From: Bacteroidales bacterium UBA6828
GTDB taxonomy: Bacteria > Bacteroidota > Bacteroidia > Bacteroidales > Paludibacteraceae
Direction of reading: 5' to 3'
NCBI GenBank assembly: GCA_002452095.1
Contig: DKEG01000060.1
Span: 32,822 to 96,821 of the forward strand
Length of the DNA stretch: 64,000 nucleotides
The notes beneath the pieces were generated by a model. The model was not told the origin of the DNA. It worked only from the letters and a program-made list of their open reading frames with translations, and did no database searches. How positions within the stretch are numbered: position 1 is the stretch's first letter; every line of letters begins with the position of its first letter. Below, one piece after another: positions 9,002-22,200 of the stretch. A program made the position numbers and the translations under genes.

Positions 9002-12000
9002 ATGAAAATAAATACACACATATACAGGGTTATTGCTTTGGCGGGGGTGCTGCTGGCAGGTGTATTGCCGATTAGGGCGCAACTGACCTCGTACTATTGC
9101 GACTTTGAGGATGCGCAGGAAAAGAACGCATGGGTATGCAATGCCGGGGCGCTTGGGTCAAATTGCACCAACCAGTGGTATATCGGCAGTTTGGGCGATT
9201 TCAGCGAGAACGGTCAGAACGGGTTGTATATATCTTCCGACGGCGGTGCGACCTCGTCTTACACCACGGCGAGTGCCTCGTCGGTAGTGGTATATCGCGA
9301 ACTGAATATGCAAGCGGGTACCTACTTTTTGGACTTCGACTGGCGGGCATTGGGTATGAAAAATGCTTCGGTTGTCATATTCTGGATACCACAATCGGTT
9401 GCCACAAATTCCAACCCGAATGGGAGTTACAGAACTACGCTGGAGCAGTATCGCATAGGTGGAGACACTGTGTTATATGGTGCTATCACATGGCAGTCAG
9501 CACGTTTTACAATCAACATCAATGCGAATAACCAAAACGGCAAGTTGGTCTTTATCTGGAATTGTGCCAAGAACGGAGCCGCTCCCAACCTGCCGGCGGC
9601 TTGTATAGACAATATACGCATTACCCCCTATACGGAAGACTGCAAGAAGCCCGAGTTCCCCAAGGACAACAAGGGCAACACCACGGCTTACGACAAGAAC
9701 ACCGCCACGCTGTCGTGGACGAAAGGCAGCGGGGTGTATCAGGTGCGGGACTATAATATGGAGAACGGGAAGGTGGCATTCTATGATGCCATACAGCAGA
9801 ACTCGGTGCAACTAAAGACCTTTACCGAGGGGTATCACGTATTCTCCGTGCGCTCGGTATGCGGCGAAGACAGTTTCTCCGAATGGGAGAGTACTGCCGA
9901 GTTTATCTGGATACCGGGCAACCGCTGTGTGGATTATATGGATCTGGAGCAGGCAACGTGCTACTATGGCAGTTTTGAGAATCCGTATCAAAACATCGGT
10001 GTCATAGACAAGGGCTACAACAACCAGGAGTCGCGCCATACCATCCACTATGTAAAAGGCGAAACCGACCCGCGCACCGAAAACAAACTGAAGACTATCC
10101 CCGACGGAGAAATTGCATCCGTCCGTTTGGGCAACTGGAAAAACGGCGGCGAAGCAGAGGCTATCGAGTACAAATATACCGTGCAGGCGGGGCAGAGCGA
10201 CATTATGGAACTCAAATATGCCGTTGTACTGGAAATGCCGGGGCATGGAGTGGATGAACACGGCGTTAATGAAGATCCGCAGTTTTTGCTGAGTATTTAT
10301 GACCAAAGCGGACAACAGATAACCCCGCCAACGTGTTTTAGTGCCAACTTTGCCGGTTCTTCCACCGGTGGAGGTGTGGAAGACTGGAACCGTTGGAAAC
10401 CGGATGACAACGAACTCAGCACCGACACTATCGTTTGGAAAGACTGGACAACGCTCTCTATCTCGCTGCGCAAATATGTCGGGCAAACCCTCACATTCCG
10501 TTTCACCACCAAAGACTGCCAACCGGCAGGGCACTACGGTTATGCTTATTTCACTATCGGCTGCCGCAGCGGCGACTTGGAAGGTATCGCCTGCGGCGAT
10601 TTTGAGACCGACCATTTCAACGCACCCGAGGGATTCAACTATGTCTGGTACGAAGCCAAAGACCCGCGTCAGACACCTATCGGCACTGATACTTTGCACC
10701 TCCCCTACGTGGACGGCAATGTGCTGCATATCGACAAACAAGACACGTGTATCTATGCCGTAGAGGTCATTTCGAAGATGGGCGACCATTGCTCCTACAC
10801 ACTGACCGCCAACCCCAACCCGCGTTTCCCTGTTGCGGAGGTCAAAGGACAGACGCGTGTGGAGAACTGCACCAATTATGCGGACTTTACCAACACATCG
10901 CATATCTATTTCATCAACCGCAAAGACGGCTCGTTATCAGAGTCAAAAGAACCGGTAGAGGATGTGATTTGGGATTTCGGCGACGGCTATCCGTTGGTAC
11001 ATTCCACGGCAAGTACCCTTACGCACGAATATCCCGCTTCGGGCGGCAAGTTCACCGCCAAAGCCATTGCCTCGATGAGCAACGGCGTCTGCCAGGATAC
11101 CGCCTTGATAGAGATAGAACTCCCCGACCTGAGTGCGGGCAACGACACCCGTATAGACAAATGTACGGGCGAGAGTTATACCCTGCCTACCGGGGTGGAA
11201 GTAACCCAAGACACCGTATATACATACGACGACAAAAACCAATACGGGTGCGATGCCGCAAGCCATATCTTTGTCCGTTTCCATAAGCAGAAAACAGACA
11301 CCGTAGATGCGGCTGTCTGCGAAGGCGAGACCTACGATTTTGAGGGCGAGACCTACACTACGGCGGGGCAGTACACCGCCCGATTAGTGTCCGCTGCGGG
11401 GTGCGACAGCCTGCGCACGCTCAACCTGACGGTTTATCCGAAACTGATTGTCGATGTGCAAGATACTATCTCGCTTTGCGCGGGCGACCCCGCATTGGTC
11501 ATTCCTTACGACCACAAACAGGGGCAGTTGGATTCGGTAGAGGTACATCTCGGTAACATCAGGGTATCCACAGGGAAAGACAGTATCTGTATTTTTATGC
11601 CCGGTGAGGAAATACGCATCCCCTTATCGGCAGACATCACCCCGCAAGACTATCCGATGACTATCGTTTTCGGATCAAAACAATGCCCTATGGAGCCTGT
11701 CCGTGTCATAGTACGCATACGCTATGCCGCCTCGGTCATCGAGCAGAAAAATGACCTGATAGCCCTGCTCAATGCGGATTACAACGGCGGTTTCTCGTGG
11801 ATTGGCTACCAATGGTACTGCAACGGCACGCCCATCCTCGGAGCGGAAACTTCCTATATAGTGGTCGACGATGAGCACCTCGGCGATGAGTACTACTGCC
11901 TGCTGACCCGCGAGGACGGCACAGTCGTTTCCACCTGCCCGATTACGTACATCGGTGGCACTACCCCCATAGAAAACGTAACAGACCGGAAAGTATATCC

Positions 12001-12193
12001 CACATTCGTTTCCGCAGGCGAAACCCTGCATATCGCAGGCGAGACCGCCATTACGATAGTGGACGTATTGGGCAACCAAGTGGCTGCCTACCGGTCGCAA
12101 GAGGGGCATTGGACATTCCCTGCACCCGCCCGCAGCGGACTCTATTTTGTATTGAATACACAACAAATAATTGCTCGAATCATTGTACACTAA
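9002..12193 (+). CDS. Secreted multidomain protein with T9SS-type C-terminal domain (paralogue)
   Basis: 1063 residues from the ATG at 9002 (an in-frame TTG lies 6 bp upstream). The signal peptide ends near PIRAQ. Its order of domains mirrors the gene at 3560: an N-terminal choice-of-anchor-like module, an FN3-like unit (~215-300), a shared central segment (GVIDKGYNNQESRHT, SVRLGNW, KDWTTLSISL, HYGYAYFT), a PKD-like stretch with WDFGDG (~650), and two C-x-G...GCD units (~715-820). It ends with a PTFVSAGETL...IIVH domain of about 75 residues typical of T9SS cargo. It overlaps the next gene by up to 23 bp. The function is unknown. Confidence 0.8.
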   Translation: MKINTHIYRVIALAGVLLAGVLPIRAQLTSYYCDFEDAQEKNAWVCNAGALGSNCTNQWYIGSLGDFSENGQNGLYISSDGGATSSYTTASASSVVVYRELNMQAGTYFLDFDWRALGMKNASVVIFWIPQSVATNSNPNGSYRTTLEQYRIGGDTVLYGAITWQSARFTININANNQNGKLVFIWNCAKNGAAPNLPAACIDNIRITPYTEDCKKPEFPKDNKGNTTAYDKNTATLSWTKGSGVYQVRDYNMENGKVAFYDAIQQNSVQLKTFTEGYHVFSVRSVCGEDSFSEWESTAEFIWIPGNRCVDYMDLEQATCYYGSFENPYQNIGVIDKGYNNQESRHTIHYVKGETDPRTENKLKTIPDGEIASVRLGNWKNGGEAEAIEYKYTVQAGQSDIMELKYAVVLEMPGHGVDEHGVNEDPQFLLSIYDQSGQQITPPTCFSANFAGSSTGGGVEDWNRWKPDDNELSTDTIVWKDWTTLSISLRKYVGQTLTFRFTTKDCQPAGHYGYAYFTIGCRSGDLEGIACGDFETDHFNAPEGFNYVWYEAKDPRQTPIGTDTLHLPYVDGNVLHIDKQDTCIYAVEVISKMGDHCSYTLTANPNPRFPVAEVKGQTRVENCTNYADFTNTSHIYFINRKDGSLSESKEPVEDVIWDFGDGYPLVHSTASTLTHEYPASGGKFTAKAIASMSNGVCQDTALIEIELPDLSAGNDTRIDKCTGESYTLPTGVEVTQDTVYTYDDKNQYGCDAASHIFVRFHKQKTDTVDAAVCEGETYDFEGETYTTAGQYTARLVSAAGCDSLRTLNLTVYPKLIVDVQDTISLCAGDPALVIPYDHKQGQLDSVEVHLGNIRVSTGKDSICIFMPGEEIRIPLSADITPQDYPMTIVFGSKQCPMEPVRVIVRIRYAASVIEQKNDLIALLNADYNGGFSWIGYQWYCNGTPILGAETSYIVVDDEHLGDEYYCLLTREDGTVVSTCPITYIGGTTPIENVTDRKVYPTFVSAGETLHIAGETAITIVDVLGNQVAAYRSQEGHWTFPAPARSGLYFVLNTQQIIARIIVH

Positions 12194-13106
12194 ACCACAT
12201 ATAGTATCCGTTCTGTTGTTGCTGGTCAGCGTGGCTGTCTCGGCGCAATACTCCACCGGTCGTGTCAACCACTATCTGGCTCTCTCGCTGGGCGGCGGCG
12301 AAAGCAATACGTTCACGTCTTTCGCCGGCAACTCCTCTTTCTCCAAAGACCAAGTGGGCGGAAATGCCTTGTTCAACCTTGCCTACGAACTGCGCAAGAA
12401 CCAATTTTTCTTCGGGTTCGGCGCAGGCGTTGACTACCACTACACATGGCAAAAGACGGAACCGTTCTGCAATCCGTTCAACCGCATCGACCGCGAAGGC
12501 GATGACATCACCTACGCCTACGAATATACCAACTACTGCGACCGACAGCACGTTCTCTCGGTGGGTATCCCTGTCTATTTCGGCGGGTATATAGGCAACT
12601 ATGCGTACCTCCTTGCGGGGGCGAAAATATCTCTCCCCGTGCAGGCAAAGCACCATACCACCACTATGCTTTCCACTAGCGGCACCTATACCCGTTTTAT
12701 TCACACCATAGAGAATGCACCGACGTATGGTTATTTCCCCGCGGAGGAGTACACCTACAGCCAAACATACACCGACCACACACTGCGCATTGCACCGATG
12801 GCGGAAGCAGGTGCACGCTTGCCGCTCCGCAGCCGCCGTGTAGAAATGCGCCTCGGTGTATATGCCGAGTACCACATTCCTATTTCCTACACCCACAATC
12901 TGCTGCTGGTCGATTACTCGCAGATGCCCACCACACCGCCCGACGAAAATACCCTGCAAGATATGCACAATCTGTTGATATTCAACCCGCTTACACAATC
13001 CAACCTACAAGGCAAGACTTGGTCGCAACTCACGGTGGGTATCAAATGGACGTGCCTATTCAATCTAACCCGCCAAACCTATCCATGCCGTTGTTTGGAG
13101 ATGTAG
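12171..13106 (+). CDS. Outer membrane beta-barrel protein
   Basis: 311 residues from TTG 12171. There is no ATG near the N-terminus, and TTG 12183 (MYTKPHIVSVLLLLVSVAVSAQ) would also give a good signal peptide; either start lies inside the end of the preceding gene, so translational coupling is likely. The mature protein has alternating polar and aromatic strands, Gly-rich turns (LSLGGGES, FFFGFGAGVDYHY) and a final strand LTVGIKWTCLFNL, as in porin-like barrels of ~300 residues. It does not show the PorP/SprF signature expected beside gliding adhesins. A partner of the T9SS cargo is an inference from location only. Confidence 0.7.
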   Translation: MLESLYTKPHIVSVLLLLVSVAVSAQYSTGRVNHYLALSLGGGESNTFTSFAGNSSFSKDQVGGNALFNLAYELRKNQFFFGFGAGVDYHYTWQKTEPFCNPFNRIDREGDDITYAYEYTNYCDRQHVLSVGIPVYFGGYIGNYAYLLAGAKISLPVQAKHHTTTMLSTSGTYTRFIHTIENAPTYGYFPAEEYTYSQTYTDHTLRIAPMAEAGARLPLRSRRVEMRLGVYAEYHIPISYTHNLLLVDYSQMPTTPPDENTLQDMHNLLIFNPLTQSNLQGKTWSQLTVGIKWTCLFNLTRQTYPCRCLEM

Positions 13107-13150
13107 TTTTTTTTATTTTTTAACACGCTCCCTTTGTGCTACCTTTTACG

Positions 13151-13185
13151 GAGAAAAGACGTAGAAAGGACGTAGAAAGAAGCGG
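13151..13185 (+). repeat. GACGTAGAAA tandem repeat, copy 1
   Basis: Tandem AGACGTAGAAA/GGACGTAGAAA followed by GAAGCG, in the 139-bp gap before the giant gene. A close match lies at 35113-35141. I see no clear promoter in this gap. Confidence 0.45.
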
Positions 13186-13245
13186 TGGATGCAATGGGTA
13201 TATAGTATAAAAAAGACATTTGCTTTGTTATAAAATATAAATAAT

Positions 13246-16200
13246 ATGAGAAAGATTATTTTGTTGCTGAATATATTGGTTTTGTCTGTGGCACTCCAAG
13301 CCGCTACACAGGATATTGTCCGTATCGATTTCGAGAACGGCTTGCCAGCAGGCTGGACGCAGGAATATGTCCGTCTGCCGATGGACGGCACTACCGACCC
13401 CGCGACATTCTCGTGGTATGTAGAGAGCGGCGACGACCTGCAGCACCCTGCCGGTTGCACATCGGGTAACCACCGCTTGGCTGCCCGCAACGCACGCCGG
13501 CAGGAGATGCGTTTCGTTACGCGTCTGGTCTCCCCAGTGATGAACCTGCTCAACGACTTTCAGCCCCAACTCACTTTCTCGCACGCCGAACCGCAAAAGA
13601 ACGGATACAGCGATACGCTGAAAGTCTATTATCGTACCTCTGCTTCCGACTATTGGCATCTCTTCCCATCGGCTGCCTACCGGCGCAATGCTATCTGGAA
13701 ACAGGAGACCCTGCAACTCGTCAGTGCCAACGCCACCTATCAGATTGCTTTTGAAATAACAGAAAATATGGGCTATGGCGTCTTGCTGGACGACATCATC
13801 ATCCGCGCCACCCCCACCTGTCAGGACATCAAAAACTTGCAGGTTACCGACCGCCACGCCCACGACGCACTCGTCAGTTGGGACGTTACGGGCGCATACG
13901 ACCATTTCGAAGTACTCCTTACTTCTGCCCCCGTCTCCGATTTCGGCAATATCGACCCCGCTGTCATTTTGCAACGCATTACGGATAATGTGTTCAACCC
14001 CGAGATTACGCTCACAGGGCTTCAACCCGATGTAACCTACTATGTCTATGTACGTTCCTCCTGCGACGGCAACAACAGCGAATATACCCAATGGGTAGGC
14101 ACCTCGTTTGAAACACTCACCACCGCCACCCTCCCCTACTCCGAGAATTTTGAGAACACCGTTTCCCTGTCCGGCAGCAAGATGTATGGCAAACCTGCAG
14201 GCTGGACTATCGGCAGCAACATCGATGCACCGGTGCCGTTTGTCTATAAGGGCGGCAACCGCAACGACCGTGCACCCTACGCCTTGGACTCTACTTTCTA
14301 TCTCTCCTTTGCCGGCGCACGCACCAACGAAAACCTACCCGTTGATGGCGGCAAATATGTCTATGCAGCAACACCCGAAATACTGGTTCAGTCGTTGAAT
14401 GGCGTTGAGATTGATTTCTGGCTTACCGCCTACGACCGTATCTCGCTTGGTAACACCCGCTATGCCGCTGAACTGCTGGTAGGCGTTATGACCGACCCGA
14501 CCGATTTCAGCACTTTCCGTGCCATAGATACGGTGCGGGTGGAGACATCATATATGTTCAAACGCGTATCGGTCTCGTTGGCAGACTATTTCGGTACGGG
14601 TAAGTTCATCGCCTTTGTCTCCAATGCCAAAGAACAGAACGCCGTCTATATTGATAATATCGAGATACACCACCCTGTAGCCCCCACTCCCACACACATC
14701 CGCTGCAAAGATGTAACATCGCAAGGTTTCACCCTCTGCGCAGACATACACGATGCCGACTCGTGGGAATACTGTATCGCCACCTCCTATCATCGCAACG
14801 GCAATATGCCCCAATCGGATATATTGTATTCCCAACGAGGTATCACCGGTTCTTCGGCGGCTGTCTATAAAACAGACGGACTGCTCACAGGTAAGACCCT
14901 GTATATTTATACACGTTCCACACGCTTCGAGCAACACTCCGCATGGTCATTCCCTGTTACACTGCGTGTGCCTGCTGCTATGCCCGCAGTTACAGATGCT
15001 GCCCCGTACAAAGAGAGTTTCGAACCATCTTCAGGCGAAATACTGCTTTCCGGCTTAGCCAAAGAGTTGCGTCTCTCCGGTCAGCCAAGGGGAGCCGCAT
15101 CTGTTTTCTATCCGCTGACCAACATCACCCCCACCCTCAACGCCTACCCGCGTATCAGTTCCGCAGCCCCCAATGCCGTCGGGTCGCACCTGCAACTATG
15201 CGGCACGGACACATGGTTTGTTCTCCCCGAAACAACCACCGACCTGCAGCAATTGAAGATGGTTTTCAGCCACGCTACAAGTACACAGACCTCCGTCGGG
15301 AAACTGCAAGTAGGTGTAATGACCGATCCGTATGATTTGACCACGTTCACTCCCCTTGCTTCCTTCAACGCCGATGCACCTGCCTATAGTCGCTGCTTGG
15401 TTTCGTTTGACTCCTACGAAGGTAACGGCAAGTTTATTGCGTTCCGCTCTATGGACGCAGGAGCCAACGATGTAAGCATCAACCTAATCGACGAGATTGT
15501 TGTCTCCCGCCTGACCGACTGCCGCGAGGCGAGCAATATAGACATCAATGTGCATGCCCGCAGTGCCGAGGTTACATGGAACGCTGGCGGTATGCAGGCT
15601 TGGAAGGTAGGTATCGCCAAGACACGTTCTATGATGCAAGCCAACTACAGGGTGGTTACCTCGCCGTCTATCCGCTTCAACGACCTTTCCCCGCTGACTA
15701 CCTACTACATCACTCTCCAGACTATCTGCAGTACCGACACTATGGCTACCAATGATGTTACCTATAGTTTCACCACCCCGCAAGGGCTGCCTATCGAAGA
15801 GGATTTCCTCTATTCGGCGTTCCCCGACGGCTGGAAACGTATGTACGGTGCCGCCAATGCGGTCTTCAATGGTGCCGCTCTTTCGGAACGCCCCGAGGCA
15901 CCGAGCAAACACTGGCGGCTGACCAACAAGAGCGAACACGTACTCTCTCCGATGTCCGACTATGTCGCCTATGCCTATATCACCGACTACGACTATTACT
16001 ATTGGCTCATCAGCCCCTCGTGGTATATCGATGCCGAAGAGGGCGAGACCGTAGAATTACGCTTTGAGTTGAACGTAAAACCCGGTCCTGACGACCAGCC
16101 CGGACAAGCCGGTACGGATGACAAATTCTGCGTGATTGTCAGCGAAGATGCTGGAAAGACATGGCGTGCTGCCAATGCCACTATTTGGAGCAATGACGGC

Positions 16201-19200
16201 AACGGGCAATACAGTCTCAACAACGATCTTCGTTGGGGAGAATCACAATCCGTTGCCATTGATTTCACCAAGTATGTGGGCAAAACCGTCCAAGTGGCTT
16301 TCTATGCGGAATCGAGTGTTTCCAACACATCCACCTATCTCATCATTGACAATATCTCTATACGCGTACAGGACGCACAATGCGGCGGGTTGTCCTCGCT
16401 ACGTGCAGTAGCCAATGCCGACAATAGTGCCACTGTCGCATGGTTGCTCAATGGTATCAATCCCAAACCCGCAATCATACAGGTAAGCACAGACCCTGAG
16501 TTTGCCTCGCTGCTATTCAACGACACCATTGCAGCGAACACCATGCAGGTCAAAGGCTTGCAACCCGCCTCTACCTATTATGTACGCGGGCGGCAAGCCT
16601 GCCAGAACGATCTGGATTGGCACGTCATCACGCTCCATACCCAATGTGCTGCCGTCAATCCGGATACCTACTATGAGACATTCTCCGACCCCGCAACGGA
16701 ACATTGCTGGACAACCGGTTTTATCTCCCAACTCGGTGCCGGTACCGCTCCGCAGCGCATTGAGAACAAACCTTTCGGCGCAGTACTGGAAATTGCAAAG
16801 CCTTCCATTGCTGCCAACGAATCTGATGGTGCGTATGCCATATCGCCGGAGTTTATTGTGGGCAATGACATCAGCAAGTACCAACTGGTATTCTCGGCTG
16901 CCACCTACTCTCAAGATGCCGACAATGTACATCGCCTGTCCGTCGGCGTTGTTTCAGATCCTGCAGACCCCGGTTATACCTTTACCCCGCTGTCCGAGAT
17001 AGTTCTCCCGTATTCCGCCGATTCTGCCGCTATGCGCACGTATGTGGTCAGCCTTGAAAATTATATAGGCGACATTGATGGTAATTTCGGACACTATATT
17101 ATGTTCCTCTCCGAAGCGGGTAGCGACTCCACCAACTATGTCTACATAGACAATGTCTTTATTGAGCCGATCCGCCATTGCCTCCAAATCTTCGATATGG
17201 ATGCCGACTCTGCCTTTGTAGATGGTGCGCGGCTGAAATGGACGGGCAATGCTTCACAGTACGAACTGATTATATCGCCCGTTCCTGTCCGCCCCGATAC
17301 TGTTACCACGGCTCTCGTACATACCACCATCGGCACCAACACATACACCGTTACAGGACTGCAACCGTCCACTCTGTACTATGCGTATGTACGCGGACTC
17401 TGTGGCGATGGCGAGGTTAGCCGCTGGTCGTCTGCCACCACGTTTACCACCACACTCGGCGTTCCTTATATGGAACCTTTTGCTGCCAACAGCCTCAGCG
17501 CAGGAATATGGAATACCTGTTCCGCAGTATGGAAAAAAGACAGCATTACCCTCGCCGAGATGAACACCTCTGAGGGATGGTCGCTAGAGAACTGGGTGAA
17601 GGACGGCATTACTGGTATTGACACCTATCATGCACGTTTCACGTGGTTAAATCCGAGTAATGTATGGCTTATCTCGCCCTCTATCGATATGTCGAAGACC
17701 GAACCGGGCGTTGTAACTCTCTCTGCCAACATAGCACTTTGTGCCAATCAGTATAGCAGCACTGCCCAAACACCGCAGCAGGCGACAAACGACCGTTTGG
17801 GCGTATGTATCTCCACCGACAACGGCAACACGTGGAGCAAACGCAATGCCGTATTCTGGTCGTGCGACAGTACAGGCGAGCATTATTACAACCGCTTCGG
17901 ACTGAATGCTCGTAAAATATCGATGGACGTAACTCAATTCGTGGGACAATCTGTCCGCATTGCATTCTATTTGGAAACTGCCAATACAAGCAACCAGATG
18001 TATATCGACTCGGTTCAACTATCATGGAAAGAGGCGGTTTGTCTGGGTGTACGCAACCTGCAGTTCGTCCCTACCTCTGACACCACGGCACACGCTTCGT
18101 GGACTACTTATGGTACACCCGACGAGGTACATATCGAACTATCGGACTATGCCGATTTCTCGCATATCATCACCCGTCTTACTACCGCACAGACCTCCTG
18201 CGATTTCCGCGGACTTACCCATGGCAACACCTATTATGTGCGTATCACACAGGAAGGGTGTACCACATCGGTGGTTCAGTCGCTCATTATGCCATACGTC
18301 GCCCCCTTTACGGAAGCGTTTGACGGCACAGTTCTGCCGCCGTATTGGACACCTATGAGCGGCTCTGTCTCTGCGGCTTTTGCAGGTACTTTGCCTACAG
18401 AAAACGCCGACTATTCTTCCGAAGGCTGGAAGATTCTGACAAAAGCCTACGGATTGCCCGCCAACCACTTGGCAGGCGAGTTGTCCAATGCCACTTCCAA
18501 ATGCGTTGACCAGTGGTTTGTATCCCCCGAAATAGGGATTCCTGCCACCGATACGGAAACCACTCTGTCTTTCGATATGGCACTCACTGCCCATAACAGC
18601 AATGCTGCACCGGGCAATACGGATAACCAGGAGTTCCGCGTATTGGTTTCCAACGACAACGGGGCGACATGGCGCAGCGATGCCCAGTGGCTCTTTGCCG
18701 ATACTGCCGCTGCTTATCGTTCGCTCTCAAGTATCAGCACCACCGGTGAACGTATCGAATTGGATATGAAACGCTATGCGGGGAAACGTGTCCGTATCGC
18801 CCTCTATAAGAGTGCCACCACCGCAGACAACACCAGCGATGTGCATATCGCCAACCTGCGTTTGGCAATGCCGTGCTCCAAACCCGACTCGCTGACCGCA
18901 CAATCCGTTGATTTTACGAGTGCGGCTCTGGTATGGAAAGGGCAGACCAACCTGCCGACTATCATCGAATATGCTACAGCGGGCGATTTTGCCCACTCGC
19001 AACGCGATACCGTCAATTCAGGACTGACACACACACTGCAAGGTCTTGTACGCGGTACCGCCTACTATGTACGCGTATGGCAACTGTGTGCAGGCAATCA
19101 GGAGAGCGACTATAGCAACACGCTCCTGTTCACCACATCATACGGTATTCCGTACAGCGAACCGTTTGCCACATTGAGCGATTGGACAACCTGTTCCATG

Positions 19201-22200
19201 CCTGTTGCCTATTCCATTACCGACTCACTGCCCACACCGGTAAGCACAACCTCAAAATGGAAATTCACGACTAATACAACCATTCTCAATGATGCCAACA
19301 TCTATTGCACATACGATTCAAAGAACACCCACTGGCTCATTTCCCCCCAGATTGACCTGACACCCAATAGCGGAGCGGAGACCATCATTCTCCAAATGGA
19401 TATGGCACTCACAACGGCTCCTACCGCCACCCGTCAGCCTTCTCTTGCCAACCGCGAAGCCAACCAATTCAATCTGCTGGTCAGCACCGACAACGGCAAG
19501 ACATGGAAGGAAGAAAACCGCTGGATATGGTCAAAAGCCGACACTGCCGATTTCCGCTATGCCGACATCCCCGCTACGGGACAAAACTATGCCCTCGACT
19601 TTACCCGTTTTGCTGGGCAGAAGATCCGCATTGCTTTTGTCAACAATGCCCCCAAGTCAGCCTGTCTCGGTATCAACCATCTCTCTTTGAGCAGCGGTTC
19701 GTCCACGTGCTTCGGTGTACAGAATATCCGTATCAATACGGTGGATACTACTGCCCATCTCACACTCGTTCCTGCCGACAGAGCCACGAAGTGGGAGGTT
19801 GCTTATGGCACCGGCACAACCGACCTGCAAGATATGCCGCATATCATCACGGAAAATGTAGATGTTACGCTGCACAACCTGTCGTTGAGCACTACCTACC
19901 AGGTCTATGCACGTTCTATCTGCGCCGAGGGCGATACATCCGCATGGTGTGCTCCGGTTGATTTGCAGACCCCGCAAGGCGTGCCTTATACGGCTCCTTT
20001 CGACAGTACTCTCTGCAACTGGAAACGCTATACCGGCGACCCCGCTTCCGTTTTCGCCGGCATCAAGTCATTGCTCGCTATGGAGAAAGCCGGTGGCTGG
20101 AGAACCTGCGATGGCGGCAAGGCTTTCGGGTACAACCATATCTGCTGCACCAACAGCGTACAGAATGCCTATTGGTTGGTTTCGCCAGAGGTCAACCTGA
20201 TGCCGCAGCAAGGGGACAAACCACTCTATTTCGGTATCACGCTGGCACTCACCGACACTCTTTCCGCCAATGCGCCAAAGAATACCAACCGCAACACGTT
20301 CTATATCGCCGTTTCCACCGATGGCGGCAAGACGTGGAGCAAGGAGAATGTCATTCTCTGGGATGAGAACACCGCAACCGCGGACTATCTCTATAATGCT
20401 ATCCCCAACGGACGCGGGTGGCGGTACTATCTCGATTTCTCCAAATATGCAGGCAAAGCCATCCGCATTGCCTTGGTAGAGGGAACGGGCGGCACCGGTG
20501 CATACGATTTCACCCCTACGACTATCCACGTAGCCAATGCCGAATTGGAGGAGTATGACACGCCCTGTTTCGGGGCTGCCGATATACGGTTCGAAACCAT
20601 CGGAACCACCGCCACCTGTACGATTATCCCCAACGACAGTGCCCAACTATGGCAGTATGCGTATGGCGAAAGCGGTATGGATATCACCTCCGCAAAAATA
20701 TACAACACCCCAGACAGAACGTTTAGCCTCAGCGGTTTGCGTATGAGTACCGCCTATGATGTCTATGTGCGTTCCGTATGCGGCATAGGCGACACATCCG
20801 TTTGGACAGGACCTTTCTCTTTCCAAACCAACTACGGTGTGCGCTACCGGCACCCGCTGGTATGGTCGAGCGATGCCCTCAGCCCCGAATGGAGCAGATG
20901 GCAAGGCAATGCACAAGGCAAGTTTACCCGTTTGACACTCCAATCCGGCTGGCGTACAGAACAAAAAGCCGATGGTGTATTCGGTACTCCGCATACATAT
21001 ATCAATCTGTGGTTTGGCGGCAACAGTGATCCGACACGCTATCTGTTGGCAACACCTATGCTCGATTTTACCCCACTATCCTCCGAAAGTATCGAAATGA
21101 GTTTCGATCTGGCACTGACGGGGAGCGGCAGTTCAGCAGCACCATCAGGAGACAAGATTATCAACCAGCAATTCAAGATACTCGTTTCCGCCGATGGGGG
21201 AGAGACCTGGGAGACGGCTGCCACTTGGAATGAAACGGGCAATGCCGACTATTCCTACGCCGCCATTCCCGCTACGGGCAGACGCTACACGGTGGATCTT
21301 ACGCAATACGCCCACAAGAACGTATATGTCGGTTTCTATGCCGAATCGCTGAACTCCGGCAGCAATAGCGACCTGCACATCAAAGACCTGGTCATTGATA
21401 CTCTGTCTTCTGCAGGTTGCACTCCTATCCGCAGCATGGTGCTTAAAGAAACCACCTACCATACCGCCACTGTAGAATTTCACTCACCGAGCATCAAACA
21501 CGCTTTGGCTGTGGAGTACGTCTGCCTGCCCGATGGTGCCCATTTCTCCGATGCGGCAGCACTCCAAAGCGACACCAATGTAGTAGTGATTACCGGTTTG
21601 GAAGCCAATGTCAACTACGATGTCTATGCCCGTATGCAATGTGCCGACAGTACGTGGACGGAGTGGACAGGTCCTTTCGGGTTCACCACCATGGCATGCA
21701 CCGCTGTAGAAAGCATCACCCCGCAGGAGATAACCATCCACAAAGCCGTCGTGCTGCTCAACACACCCGAAACCGACGACTCGTTCCGTTACCAAGCCGC
21801 TATGGTGGAGCATAACGGAGCCCTGAACCCCGCTGAGGCAGTTACTTCCGACACCCGCACCGTTACTATCGTCAAAGAACTGAATTCGGGTGCTCTGTAT
21901 GACGTCTATGCCCGCAAGATATGCCAACCGGGCGACACCTCCGAGTGGTCGGGACCATTCGTTATCCGTGCGGCATACGCCGTACCATTCTTCGAGTCCA
22001 CCCATTGGAGCGACGAGATAGACAGCACATGGACGCGCTACACCGGCAAACTCGACAAACTCTACCTGCAAACCTCGCGCTACTCAGGCTGGCAAGCAGG
22101 CAAAGCAGGTTGGGTGTTCCCCGAGAACCATGCCTATATACGTACTTATACCTATAGTGCGCTATTGGAGACGCCACTGATAGACCTAACCAATATCGCC

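Noticed and set aside
12171..12193. Frameshift joining the 9002 gene to the barrel gene
   Set aside because: The 9002 protein ends in a normal T9SS-type domain and the next has its own signal peptide; an overlap is enough.
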